Shown: piece by piece, positions 7,274 through 14,657 of the stretch
Layout of the letters: the number at the start of each line of letters is the position of its first letter
Position numbering within the stretch: the stretch's first letter is position 1
Source: DASTQL01 sp035761805
GTDB lineage: Bacteria > Actinomycetota > Actinomycetes > Jiangellales > Jiangellaceae
Reading direction: 5' to 3'
Length of the DNA stretch: 24,070 bases
NCBI GenBank assembly: GCA_035761805.1
Contig: DASTQL010000192.1
Location: 1 to 24,070, forward strand
Translations under genes and position numbers: made by a program
The notes under the pieces: model-generated
What the model was told of the DNA's origin: nothing
Seen by the model: the letters and a program-made list of their open reading frames with translations, nothing else
Database searches by the model: none

Positions 7274-8645
7274 ACGGAACCGCGGGCTCGAGCTCCACTC
7301 GTACGGTCGTCCCGCGGCCGGGAGCGCTGGCGAGCGTGACCCGCCCGCCGAGCGCCGTCACGACGGCCTGCGCGATGGACAGGCCGAGACCGGCGCCACC
7401 CTGACTGCGGGACCGCGACGGGTCGGCTCGGAAGAACCGCTCGAAGGCCCTCGTGGCCACCGCCGGGTCCATGCCCGGCCCCTCGTCGCTGACCTCGACG
7501 ACCGCCCGGCCGTCTTCAAGCAGCGCGCGCAACCTGACCGGCGTCCCCGGCGGGGTGTGGACCCGGGCGTTGCCCACGAGGTTGGCCACGACCTGGCGGA
7601 CCCGGTCCTCGTCGCCGAGGGCCACGACCGGCTCGGCTGCCTCGACGGTCACCGGGCGGTCCGGGTCCACGGCTCGCAGGTCACGCGCCATGTCGTCCAC
7701 GACGACCGAGAGGTCGACGGGCTCCCGCCGCAACCCGGCGCCCTGGTCGAGCCGCGCCAGCTGCAACAGGTCCTCGACCAGCGCCCCCATCCGAACGGAC
7801 TCCTGCTCCGTCCGCCGCATCGCCTCCCGGAGCTCCGCGGGGTCGTCCAGACCGCCGGCGCGGTAGAGCTCGGCGTAGCCGCGCACCGTCGTCACCGGCG
7901 TGCGCAGCTCGTGCGACGCATCGGCGACGAACTGTCGCAGGCGTTCCTCCGACCGCCGCCGGGCGCCGAAGGCCTCCTCGATCCGGGCGAGCATCACGTT
8001 GAGCGCCGCCCCCAACCGGCCGGCCTCCGTACGGGGATCACCCTCCGGCACTCGGCGGGAGAGGTCGCCGGCGGCGATCGCTGTCGCGGTCTCCGTCATC
8101 TCGTTGACCGGACGTACGCCCAGGCGGAGCACCCACCAGGTCACCAGGCCGAGGACCCCGAGCACGACCAGGGCGACCCCTCGCTGAACCGCGACCAGTC
8201 GGGCCACGGTGCGCTCGACGTCGTCGAGGGGGAGACCCACGACCTGCACCGATCCCGTCCGGCCGTCGACGCGCGCCAGCACCCGGTACTCGACGTCCGG
8301 GTCGCTGCTCGGCACCGTGAAGGCTTCCCCGGTACCCGCCGCCTGGGCGGCCTGCTCCCCGTCGATCTCCGGCAGCGCCGGGTCGCCCTCGCGCAGGTCC
8401 GGGGCGAACCGGGTCTCCACGGCGTCGCCCTGCACGACGCCCACGTAGACGGGCGACGCGCGGTCGCCCTCCGGCATGCGACCCATCGGCCCCATCCCGA
8501 GGCCGGCGACTCGGGCATCGCGCAACGTCGCGTCGACACCCGCGATCAGGTAGTTCTCGACGATCCTCGTGGAGGCGAAACCCGCCACGACGAGGACCAA
8601 CGCGACGGCTGCGACACCGGCGAGCAGGCGGGCACGCAGCGACAC
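7272..8645 (-). CDS. Sensor histidine kinase (HAMP-HisKA-HATPase)
   Basis: The 457-aa membrane kinase has TM1 at ~7-29, an extracytoplasmic sensor region at ~30-152, TM2 at ~153-175 and a HAMP domain at ~176-228. The H-box is FVADASHELRTP with phosphoacceptor His245, followed by an ATPase domain with N-box NLVGNARVH, G1 VSDEGPGMD, F-box FERFFRAD and G2 GGAGLGLSIA. Autophosphorylation and transfer to the adjacent response regulator are expected. The GTG start lies 3 nt after the response-regulator stop, so the two genes are cotranscribed and probably translationally coupled. The sensor region is acidic and has no recognised ligand domain, so the signal is unknown. The overall architecture resembles MprB/CseC-type kinases. 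Confidence 0.93.
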   Translation of the reverse strand: MSLRARLLAGVAAVALVLVVAGFASTRIVENYLIAGVDATLRDARVAGLGMGPMGRMPEGDRASPVYVGVVQGDAVETRFAPDLREGDPALPEIDGEQAAQAAGTGEAFTVPSSDPDVEYRVLARVDGRTGSVQVVGLPLDDVERTVARLVAVQRGVALVVLGVLGLVTWWVLRLGVRPVNEMTETATAIAAGDLSRRVPEGDPRTEAGRLGAALNVMLARIEEAFGARRRSEERLRQFVADASHELRTPVTTVRGYAELYRAGGLDDPAELREAMRRTEQESVRMGALVEDLLQLARLDQGAGLRREPVDLSVVVDDMARDLRAVDPDRPVTVEAAEPVVALGDEDRVRQVVANLVGNARVHTPPGTPVRLRALLEDGRAVVEVSDEGPGMDPAVATRAFERFFRADPSRSRSQGGAGLGLSIAQAVVTALGGRVTLASAPGRGTTVRVELEPAVP

Positions 8646-8648
8646 CGC

Positions 8649-9338
8649 TCAGTCCCCCGTCGGGGCGCGCAGTGTGTACCCGACGCCGCGCACCGTCTGG
8701 ATCAGCCCCGCCCCGTCCGGGCCGAGCTTGCGGCGCAGGTAGCCGACGTAGGTCTCGACGACCCCGCCGTCACCGGCGAAGTCGTAGTTCCAGACGTGGT
8801 CGAGGATCTGCGCCTTGGACAGCACCCGACCGTGGTTGACGAGCAGGAAGTGCAGCAGGTTGTACTCCGTCGGCGACAGGGTGAGCTCCTCGCCGTGCAG
8901 CGTGACGCGGTGGGCGTCGTCGTCGATCCGCAGACCCGCGAACTCCACGACGGACCCCGGACGGGTCGCCCCGCTCCTGCGCAGGACGGCACCGATCCGC
9001 GCGACGAGCTCCTCGAGGCTGAACGGTTTGACCAGGTAGTCGTCGCCGCCGGTCGTGAGGCCGCGGACCTTGTCCTCTGTCCCGTCGCGGGCGGTGAGGA
9101 AGAGGACCGGCGTGCTGTCACCCGCGGCCCGCATCCGCCGGCAGACCTCGAAGCCGTCCACGTCGGGAAGCATGACGTCGAGCACCACCAGGTCGGGCCG
9201 GACGCTACGGACGCCGTCCAAAGCCTCCTGCCCCGTGGCTACCGGGTGCACCTCGAAGCCGTTGTGCCTCAGGGCGGCCTGCAGCATCGACCGCAGGTTC
9301 TCCTCGTCGTCGACGAGCAGGAGGCGGCCACCACTCAC
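8649..9338 (-). CDS. OmpR/PhoB-family response regulator
   Basis: The 229-aa protein has a receiver domain with acidic pair Asp10/Asp11, phosphoacceptor Asp54 (VVLDVMLPDVDGFEV), Thr82 and Lys104 (DDYLVKPFS). The C-terminal winged helix contains LTLSPTEYNLLHFLL, the recognition-helix region GGVVETYVGYLRRKLG, and the wing TVRGVGYTLR. The GTG at 9338 (VSGGRLLLVDDEEN) is chosen; the frame stays open 102 codons upstream, but that stretch is antisense to the divergent NmrA gene. The gene leads the kinase gene by 3 nt. A GTTC-repeat box lies 18-41 bp upstream of the start, as expected for autoregulation. It is likely a DNA-binding activator or repressor of the secreted-protein gene at 6463-7128. Confidence 0.95.
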   Translation of the reverse strand: MSGGRLLLVDDEENLRSMLQAALRHNGFEVHPVATGQEALDGVRSVRPDLVVLDVMLPDVDGFEVCRRMRAAGDSTPVLFLTARDGTEDKVRGLTTGGDDYLVKPFSLEELVARIGAVLRRSGATRPGSVVEFAGLRIDDDAHRVTLHGEELTLSPTEYNLLHFLLVNHGRVLSKAQILDHVWNYDFAGDGGVVETYVGYLRRKLGPDGAGLIQTVRGVGYTLRAPTGD

Positions 9339-9355
9339 CGCTGCAGCATGGCACC

Positions 9356-9379
9356 GGAACCTGGGAACTTGCTGTGAAC
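9356..9379 (-). promoter_or_regulatory. Putative autoregulatory box upstream of the response-regulator gene
   Basis: On the minus strand GTTCAC, GTTCCC and GTTCC start 11 and 8 bp apart, and the outer repeats are 19 bp apart as in the box at 7179-7203. The two boxes share GTTCACAGC and AGGTTC in the same register. The site lies close to the start at 9338 and in the 100-bp gap shared with the divergent NmrA gene, so it could affect both. Confidence 0.5.
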
Positions 9380-9438
9380 TTCCCGTGAGACGGCGCCGGG
9401 TCGGGGAAGAGACGCCTCGGCCGACGGGTTGCCCGACC

Positions 9439-10287
9439 ATGACGAAGATCGCGGTGACGGGGTCGACCGGGCGGGTGGGCGGGCGGGTGGCCCACCGCCT
9501 CGCCGCCGCGGGGGCCCACCAACGGCTCGTGGTGCGCGATGCCGCCCGGGCCCCGAAGCTCCCCGGAACCGACGTGGTGACCGCCGAGTACGGGGACCGC
9601 GACGCCGCACGGGCCGCCCTCGACGGCATCGACGTGGTCTTCATGGTCTCGGGGTCGGAGAGCGTGGATCGCGTGGCCCGGCACGTGTCGTTCGTGGACG
9701 CGGCCGCGGACGCTGGGGTCGGACACCTGGTCTACCTGTCCTTCTACGGCGCCTCCCCGTCGTGCACCTTCACGCTCGGGCGCCACCACTGGCAGACCGA
9801 GCAGCACGTCCGCTCGCGGGGGCTGACCTTCACCTTCCTCCGCGACAACGTCTACGCCGACTTCCTGCCGCTCATGGTCGGCGCCGACGGAGTCATCCGT
9901 GGCCCGGCGGGTCGGGGGCGGGTCGCCCTCGTGGCCCAGGACGACATCGCCGACGTCGGCGCCGCAGTGCTGCTGTCACCGGCGGACCACCGCGATCGCA
10001 CGTACGACCTGACCGGGCCGGAGGCGCTCGACCTCGACGAGGCGGCAGCCGTCGCCACCGAGGTGACGGGGCGCACCGTCACGTACCGCCCGGAGACGCT
10101 CGAGGAGGCCTGCGCCTCGCGCGCGTCCTACGGTGCCCCCGACTGGCAGGTCGAGGCGTGGGTGTCGACCTACACGGCGATCGCGGCGGGAGAGCTGGCG
10201 GGCGTCAGGGACGACATTGCCCGGGTCACCGGGCACCCTGCCACACCGCTGCGCGAGGTGTTGCGTCGCCAGCGCAGCGGCCGGTAG
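9439..10287 (+). CDS. NmrA-like NAD(P)-binding SDR family oxidoreductase
   Basis: The 282-aa protein is an atypical short-chain dehydrogenase of the NmrA/QOR2 (NAD(P)H:quinone oxidoreductase-like) group. The nucleotide-binding loop is GSTGRVG (8-14), with VVRDAARAPKLPGTDVV following. The second half contains VALVAQDDIADVGAAVLLSP and TYDLTGPEALDLDEAA, as in NmrA-like proteins. Many members lack the catalytic YxxxK and act as reductases or redox sensors; here the substrate is unknown. The ATG at 9439 fits the family N-terminus, but no good ribosome binding site is seen. The gene is divergent from the response-regulator gene and convergent with the peptidase, with a 21-bp gap at 10288-10308. Confidence 0.85.
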   Translation: MTKIAVTGSTGRVGGRVAHRLAAAGAHQRLVVRDAARAPKLPGTDVVTAEYGDRDAARAALDGIDVVFMVSGSESVDRVARHVSFVDAAADAGVGHLVYLSFYGASPSCTFTLGRHHWQTEQHVRSRGLTFTFLRDNVYADFLPLMVGADGVIRGPAGRGRVALVAQDDIADVGAAVLLSPADHRDRTYDLTGPEALDLDEAAAVATEVTGRTVTYRPETLEEACASRASYGAPDWQVEAWVSTYTAIAAGELAGVRDDIARVTGHPATPLREVLRRQRSGR

Positions 10288-10308
10288 CGGCAGGGGTCCG
10301 TCCGCGCC

Positions 10309-11541
10309 TCAATCCCGACCGCGCACCACCGCGGAGCTCTCCCGCAATCCGACGGAGGGGGGCTCGCGCGTGGCCGCTCCGGCTGCCGTCTCGAGCAGGT
10401 CCGGCAGCGACTCCGCGAGCTCGGCCAGCACCCCCACGTCGACCACGTCGAGCGTGTCGCGGGCGGTGTGCGCCACATCCCGGAACAGGTCGTGGACGTG
10501 CTCGCTCGTCACGGCGACCGACGGCACGCCGCGCATCGCGAAGATCGCGTGGTCACTCTCGTACCAGGGCTCACCGACCACCCAGCCCGGCCGGGAGGTG
10601 ACGAACGCCTGGAGCCGCTCCTCGAGCTCCGGTGGGCAGGACAGTCCGGACACCTGCGTGCGACGTCCGGCCACGCCGGCCCCGTCCAGGTTGACCGCCG
10701 CCGTGACGCGCGCGAGGTCGGTCGCCGCCAGCCACGCCAGCTCCCCGCACGGGTCCACGTGGTCCTCCCCGTTGAAGAGCACGACCTCGACGGCCGCGCG
10801 CAACAGTCGGCCGTGCTCGACCGCAGCGAGGACGGCAGCCACGCTGCCGGCATTGTCGAAGGCACCGGGCGTCGTCGCCTTGCTGTCCAGGTGCGCGCTG
10901 AGCACCACCCTCGGGCGGTCGCCTACGGTGCTGGCCGACACGTTGCTGCCGACGCCGTCGTGCACGCGCCCTGCGAGGACCAAGCCGAGCTCGTCGCCGT
11001 CGACGATCCGCTCCCCCACCGTGACGGGGACCGTGGTGGAGGGGAACGGCAGGCGCGGATCCTCGAAGACCGGGACGCCGTGATCGCTGACGGCCACGAC
11101 GGCCGCTGGGCGGGCGGCGAGCAACGTCTCGACCAGGAGAACGTGCTCCTCGACCCGGTAGAAGGGGTAGTCCGTCGGCGTCACCTGCTCGGCCACCGGC
11201 GCTCCCGAGAGCACGAGCACGCGTCCTGCACACGTCGCCGGCGACACCTCTGCCCGGCTCCCGGCCCGCACCGCGGCAGCCCGGACGTCGCACGGCGGAC
11301 TGTACGGGTTGGGAGCCACCTGCACCTCGACCCCGCCCGCGGTCAGCCAGCCCGGGCCAGGCTCCCACCACACCGTACGGAAGGACAGGTCGAGGACCGG
11401 CAGGCCGGCCGAGGCGAGCACGTGCCGTACGTGATCGGTGGCGGCGGCGTTCGCGGGCGAGCCCGGCGGCCGGGGACCCACCATCTCGACGAGGTACCGG
11501 AGGTGTTCCTCCACGCAGCGTCGCGTGCTCTCCCGGCTCAC
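10309..11541 (-). CDS. M28-family zinc metallopeptidase (aminopeptidase-like)
   Basis: The 410-aa protein carries the M28 metal site: His217 and Asp219 (LSAHLDSKATTPGAFDN), bridging Asp229, the acidic pair Glu259-Asp260 (LFNGEDHVDP) where the family usually has Glu-Glu, Asp286 (NLDGAG), and His358 (VAHTARDTLD). A central segment (~75-200) looks like the PA-type insertion found in many M28 peptidases. There is no signal peptide, so a cytoplasmic role is likely. The GTG start at 11541 overlaps the flavodoxin stop in a GTGA arrangement, indicating translational coupling. The frame is open far upstream, but that region encodes flavodoxin in another frame. The substrate is unknown; dipeptides or N-terminal residues are typical for the family. 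Confidence 0.85.
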   Translation of the reverse strand: MSRESTRRCVEEHLRYLVEMVGPRPPGSPANAAATDHVRHVLASAGLPVLDLSFRTVWWEPGPGWLTAGGVEVQVAPNPYSPPCDVRAAAVRAGSRAEVSPATCAGRVLVLSGAPVAEQVTPTDYPFYRVEEHVLLVETLLAARPAAVVAVSDHGVPVFEDPRLPFPSTTVPVTVGERIVDGDELGLVLAGRVHDGVGSNVSASTVGDRPRVVLSAHLDSKATTPGAFDNAGSVAAVLAAVEHGRLLRAAVEVVLFNGEDHVDPCGELAWLAATDLARVTAAVNLDGAGVAGRRTQVSGLSCPPELEERLQAFVTSRPGWVVGEPWYESDHAIFAMRGVPSVAVTSEHVHDLFRDVAHTARDTLDVVDVGVLAELAESLPDLLETAAGAATREPPSVGLRESSAVVRGRD

Positions 11542-12086
11542 CGCGCGAGCCCGGCCGGACGACGGTGGACCAGGCCGGCTCCCCACAAGCGGGCCCTCTC
11601 GATCTCGCCGTCCCGGAGCGAGCCCTCGGTGTCGCCGACGAAGAACCCCTCCGGTCTCGCCACGAGCTCGTAGCCGTGGTGGCGCAGCTTGCGGGCGATG
11701 CCGTGCGCTGCACCCCCGGCCAGCCGGGCATCGGCGCGGGTGTCGAAGGCAGCGGCCGGCCTGCCCCGTTCGGCCCTGGGCAGGTCGTGGAACCAGTCCC
11801 GCACGCCCGGGCCCTCCGCACCCGGCTCGGCGTGGTGCGGTCGGCCGTCGCCACGTTCGGCGGACAGCCCCATCCGACGCGAGGCCGCGGACGTCATGGC
11901 CCGTACGTGGGTCGGTCCCCCGACGACGAGCAGGTCGGCCCGACGGACCGCGTCCGCCGAAGCCAGGCCGACGCGCACGCACGCGACCTCGGCGTCGGGC
12001 TTCACCTCCCGGATCCCCTGGGCGATCGCGTCGGCGATCCGGTGTGTGCTGCCGAACAGGCTCTCGTGAACGACCAGGACACGCAT
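11538..12086 (-). CDS. Flavodoxin-domain protein
   Basis: The 182-aa protein begins MRVLVVHESLFGSTHRIADA. The ESLFGST loop (8-14) is the flavodoxin FMN-phosphate binding signature, and LLVVGGPTHVRAM (~53-65) matches the isoalloxazine-binding 60s loop. The second half (KLRHHGYELVARPEGFFVGD) fits the flavodoxin fold. It probably carries electrons or belongs to the stand-alone flavodoxin-like group; no redox partner lies next to it. The start is supported by GGAGGTG about 7 nt before the ATG. The stop overlaps the start of the M28 peptidase by 4 bp (GTGA), so the two form one unit. The 141-bp gap upstream (12087-12227) separates it from mmuM on the same strand and shows no clear promoter. Confidence 0.88.
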   Translation of the reverse strand: MRVLVVHESLFGSTHRIADAIAQGIREVKPDAEVACVRVGLASADAVRRADLLVVGGPTHVRAMTSAASRRMGLSAERGDGRPHHAEPGAEGPGVRDWFHDLPRAERGRPAAAFDTRADARLAGGAAHGIARKLRHHGYELVARPEGFFVGDTEGSLRDGEIERARLWGAGLVHRRPAGLAR

Positions 12087-12227
12087 CGGCCCCCACCTCC
12101 GCGTCCAGGGTCCGCTCCGGCGCGAGCACCAGGTAGGGCACGACGACTCGCGGGAGCAGGACGCACGACGCTGTGCGACGGGTCTGCGGGGTGACCGGGG
12201 GTCAGCCCGCCGGGTCTTGCTCTCGGA

Positions 12228-13136
12228 TCATGCTGCCCGGACCTCCGCCACGACCAAGGCGATGTCGTCCGGGCCCACCCGGCAGCAGCCGCCCACCAGC
12301 CGCGCGCCGGCCTCGACCCACCTGGCCGCCTCACCCGGCGCGAAGCCGGGCCGGCCGACCCAGCGCCGGGCCGGGCCGTCCCAGATCTCCCCGCTGTTGG
12401 GGTAGGCGACGGACGGCCGGCCGGACAGCCGCACCGCGTCGGCGAGGAGCGGCGCGAGCCCGGTCGGTGCGCAGCAGTTGACCCCCACCGCCACGACGAC
12501 GTCCACGTCGCGCGCCATGGCGAAGGCCTCCCCGGCCGGCTCGCCCATCCGGGTCCGGTCACCGTCGATCGACAACGACAGCCACACCGGGACGCCCAGG
12601 TCGGCCACCTCCGCGAGCAGCGCCTCCACCTCGGTCAGGCTCGGCACGGTCTCACAGGCCAGCACGTCGGGGCGCGCCTCGGCCAGCCACTCCAGCCGGG
12701 GCCGGTGGAACTCCCGGAGGGCCTGCACATCCAGCCCGTAGTCGCCGGAGTACTCAGACCCGTCGGCGAGCACCGCTCCGTACGGACCGACGGACGCGGC
12801 GACCAGGGACCGCCTCCCCGATTCGGCCGCATACCGGTCGCCGGCCTCGCGCGCGAGCTCGACGCTGCGGTGCAGCAGCGACCGCGTGCCGGCGGCGTCG
12901 ATGCCCACCGCGGCGAAGCCCGTGGTGCTCGCCTGGTACGAGGCGGTGGTCGAGACCTCGGCCCCAGCCCGCAGGAAGCCCAGGTGGGCGTCGACGACGG
13001 CCGCCGGGTCGTCGCGGAGCAGCCGGGCCGACCAGAGGTCGTCGCTCAGGTCATGCCCGCGCCGTTCGAGCTCGGTCGCCAACCCGCCGTCGAGCACGAG
13101 CGGCCCCCCGTCGAGGAGGCAGGTCAGATCGGTCAC
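12228..13136 (-). CDS. mmuM: Homocysteine S-methyltransferase
   Basis: The 302-aa TIM-barrel enzyme transfers a methyl group, in MmuM from S-methylmethionine, to homocysteine to give methionine. The visible zinc ligands are a Cys in VGVNCCAPTG (~221-222) and the Cys pair in VGGCCRVGPDDI (~284-285). The N-terminus LVLDGGLATELERRG and STTASYQAS are typical of the family. The GTG at 13136 is chosen because a -10-like GACAAT lies exactly 6 nt upstream and the extension runs into the 80-bp palindrome. Another methionine/folate gene, metF, lies 1.5 kb away on the same strand. An 80-bp palindromic element ends 27 bp upstream of the start. The methyl donor cannot be proved by sequence. Confidence 0.93.
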   Translation of the reverse strand: MTDLTCLLDGGPLVLDGGLATELERRGHDLSDDLWSARLLRDDPAAVVDAHLGFLRAGAEVSTTASYQASTTGFAAVGIDAAGTRSLLHRSVELAREAGDRYAAESGRRSLVAASVGPYGAVLADGSEYSGDYGLDVQALREFHRPRLEWLAEARPDVLACETVPSLTEVEALLAEVADLGVPVWLSLSIDGDRTRMGEPAGEAFAMARDVDVVVAVGVNCCAPTGLAPLLADAVRLSGRPSVAYPNSGEIWDGPARRWVGRPGFAPGEAARWVEAGARLVGGCCRVGPDDIALVVAEVRAA

Positions 13137-13148
13137 GCCCCCATTGTC
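13137..13148 (-). promoter_or_regulatory. Putative -10 of leaderless mmuM transcript
   Basis: GACAAT followed by 6 nt (GGGGGC) and the GTG start. The -35 position falls at the edge of the 80-bp palindrome arm (13163-13242), so that element could influence initiation. Confidence 0.4.
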
Positions 13149-13162
13149 CCCGGGGCTACAAC

Positions 13163-13242
13163 GATCACGGCAGCCGCGTAAATGGGTGCCGCGCCAGGTG
13201 AATTCACCGCGGCGCACCACCATTTACGAGGCTGCCGTGATC
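13163..13242. repeat. 80-bp near-symmetric palindromic element (REP/MITE-like candidate)
   Basis: The outer arms 13163-13185 and 13220-13242 are inverted repeats matching at 22 of 23 positions (GATCACGGCAGCC, one mismatch, CGTAAATGG). The centre 13197-13208 is a perfect 12-bp palindrome GGTGAATTCACC containing an EcoRI-type site. Both share the same symmetry axis (13202/13203), so the whole element is a palindrome with imperfect shoulders. The AT-containing TAAATGG stands out from its GC-rich surroundings. It fills most of the 155-bp gap between two minus-strand genes. No second copy was seen in this window. Confidence 0.85.
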
Positions 13243-13291
13243 AATGGGGACCAGGCGTGAGGAGGCGGCAGCGGCCGATGATCCAGGGGCG

Positions 13292-13954
13292 TCAGGCCAG
13301 TCGGCGGCGGACGACGACGAGCAGCTGGAGCAACCCGAGCACCCCGAGGCCCACCCAGGCGGCAGCGCCGGCGGTGGCCCACCCAGCCGCGGCGTCGACG
13401 TGGAGACCCGCACCCAGACAGAACATGGCCGTGGTGATGACGCGGGTCGGGCGTTCCCACACGGTGACGACACCCACGTCGTCCATGCCCGCGGCCGCGG
13501 CGCGCGCCCGGGTGTACTCCTGGAGACCCATGAGCGCGCCGCCCACGACACACAGCCAGACCGCCGCACCGAGCAGCCAGAGCGCCACGACGTAGCAGGC
13601 GTCGCTCAGCCGGTCCACCACCGAGTCGAGGACGAAGCCCCAGCGGCTGGCCCGCTCGGTCAGCACTGCGACGGCGCCGTCGAGGTTGTCGACCAGCCCG
13701 CTGACCACCACGACCGCCGCGGCCAGCAGCGCCCAGCGCCCGCCCGCCCAGGCGGCCGCCACGGCGCCCAGGCTGACGAGGAGACCCAGCCCCGTGACGA
13801 TGTCGGGGGGCACGCGGGCGGCGGCGAGCGGCCGGGCCAGCGCGTACGACCAGCCCAGCCAGGTGCGGACCATCCACGAGCCGCGTGGGTCGTAGCCGCC
13901 GTGCAGTCCAGCCCACGCGGTGAAGTAGCCGTCGCGGTCGGGCAGGCCGGTCAC
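13292..13954 (-). CDS. CDP-alcohol phosphatidyltransferase family membrane protein
   Basis: The 220-aa polytopic membrane enzyme carries the CDP-OH-P transferase signature with exact family spacing: Asp89, Asp92-Gly93, Ala96, Gly106, Asp110 and Asp114. The position usually held by Arg after Ala is Val97. The aspartates bind the metal and the CDP-alcohol. The N-terminal cytoplasmic helix (GGYDPRGSWMVRTWLG) precedes about five or six hydrophobic helices. Members exchange CMP of CDP-diacylglycerol (or another CDP-alcohol) for an alcohol such as inositol, glycerol phosphate or serine; the acceptor here cannot be assigned. The GTG start at 13954 follows a TAACCT box by 6 nt. Its neighbours give no clear pathway link. 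Confidence 0.88.
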   Translation of the reverse strand: MTGLPDRDGYFTAWAGLHGGYDPRGSWMVRTWLGWSYALARPLAAARVPPDIVTGLGLLVSLGAVAAAWAGGRWALLAAAVVVVSGLVDNLDGAVAVLTERASRWGFVLDSVVDRLSDACYVVALWLLGAAVWLCVVGGALMGLQEYTRARAAAAGMDDVGVVTVWERPTRVITTAMFCLGAGLHVDAAAGWATAGAAAWVGLGVLGLLQLLVVVRRRLA

Positions 13955-13966
13955 TCGCGCAGGTTA
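13955..13966 (-). promoter_or_regulatory. Putative -10 of leaderless CDP-alcohol transferase transcript
   Basis: TAACCT, 6 nt (GCGCGA), then the GTG start at 13954. This matches the TANNNT-N6-GTG layout seen at metF and crtE. Confidence 0.45.
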
Positions 13967-14024
13967 TCTTCGTGGCCCTCGGTCCCCGCCCTGTCCGTCC
14001 GTCCGGGCGAGAAGCCGTGACCGG

Positions 14025-14657
14025 TCAGTCCCAGGCCCAGCACACAGTGACGCTCGCCCCGACCTCCTGCTCCCCCGGGTCCACGGCGACCTCGGCGGCT
14101 GCGGCCATCACCCGCGCGCCACCCATGGGTCTGGGTGTGGGTGGCCGAGCGCCCTCCTGCACCCACAGCACCTCCCCCAGCCCTCGACCGGCCAGCGACG
14201 CCAACCTCCGCGCCTTGCGGGCGGCGTCGCCGAAGGCCTTGTCCCTGGCCTCGTCCGCCAACGCCGCCGGATCGGCGTGGGAGAAGGACATGCCGTCCAT
14301 CCGCGCTGCTTCACCAGCGGCGGCCAGGGCGGCCGAGAGCACCCGGCCGGCCGACGCAAGGTCGCGCACGGTCGCCGCCGTGCCCAGCCGGGCGGTGTGC
14401 CGGACCGGACCGCTGCCGTGCGGGCCGTTGTCGGTCCACAGCGAGGTCTGCCCGCTTCGCAAGTCCGCTTCCGCGACACCCGCCTCGAGGAGCGCGGCAC
14501 GAAGCGCCGACTGCGCCTCCGTCGCCCTCGCGAGGACCGACTCGACCGAGGAGGCTGTGGCCTCCACGCCCAGGGACAGCACGACGACGTCCGGCGGAGC
14601 CGACATCGCGCCGGTCCCCGAGACGGTGATGCCTCGTTGTTCGCTCACGGGGGTCAT
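14025..14657 (-). CDS. SIMPL domain-containing protein (DUF541)
   Basis: The 210-aa protein matches the SIMPL family. It starts ITVSGTGAMSAPPDVVVLSL, has conserved middle segments SLWTDNGPHGSG and AARMDGMSFSHADP, a DKAFGDAARKARRLASLAG helix, and VAVDPGEQEVGASVTVCWAW at the end. Bacterial SIMPL proteins (for example YggE) are mostly uncharacterised and linked to oxidative stress. No signal peptide is seen, so it is probably cytoplasmic. The ATG at 14657 overlaps the metF stop (ATGA), which indicates translational coupling. A GTG at 14648 is an alternative start. A link to one-carbon metabolism is suggested only by this arrangement. Confidence 0.85.
   Translation of the reverse strand: MTPVSEQRGITVSGTGAMSAPPDVVVLSLGVEATASSVESVLARATEAQSALRAALLEAGVAEADLRSGQTSLWTDNGPHGSGPVRHTARLGTAATVRDLASAGRVLSAALAAAGEAARMDGMSFSHADPAALADEARDKAFGDAARKARRLASLAGRGLGEVLWVQEGARPPTPRPMGGARVMAAAAEVAVDPGEQEVGASVTVCWAWD

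Noticed and set aside
7557..9377. Plus-strand open frame of 606 codons
   Set aside because: It is antisense to the sensor kinase and response regulator, whose catalytic residues are intact in the minus frame.
11542..12141. N-terminal extension of the M28 peptidase by 200 codons
   Set aside because: The extension overlaps the flavodoxin gene in another frame, and flavodoxin has a good ribosome binding site and signature motifs. The GTGA overlap at 11538-11541 explains the true start.
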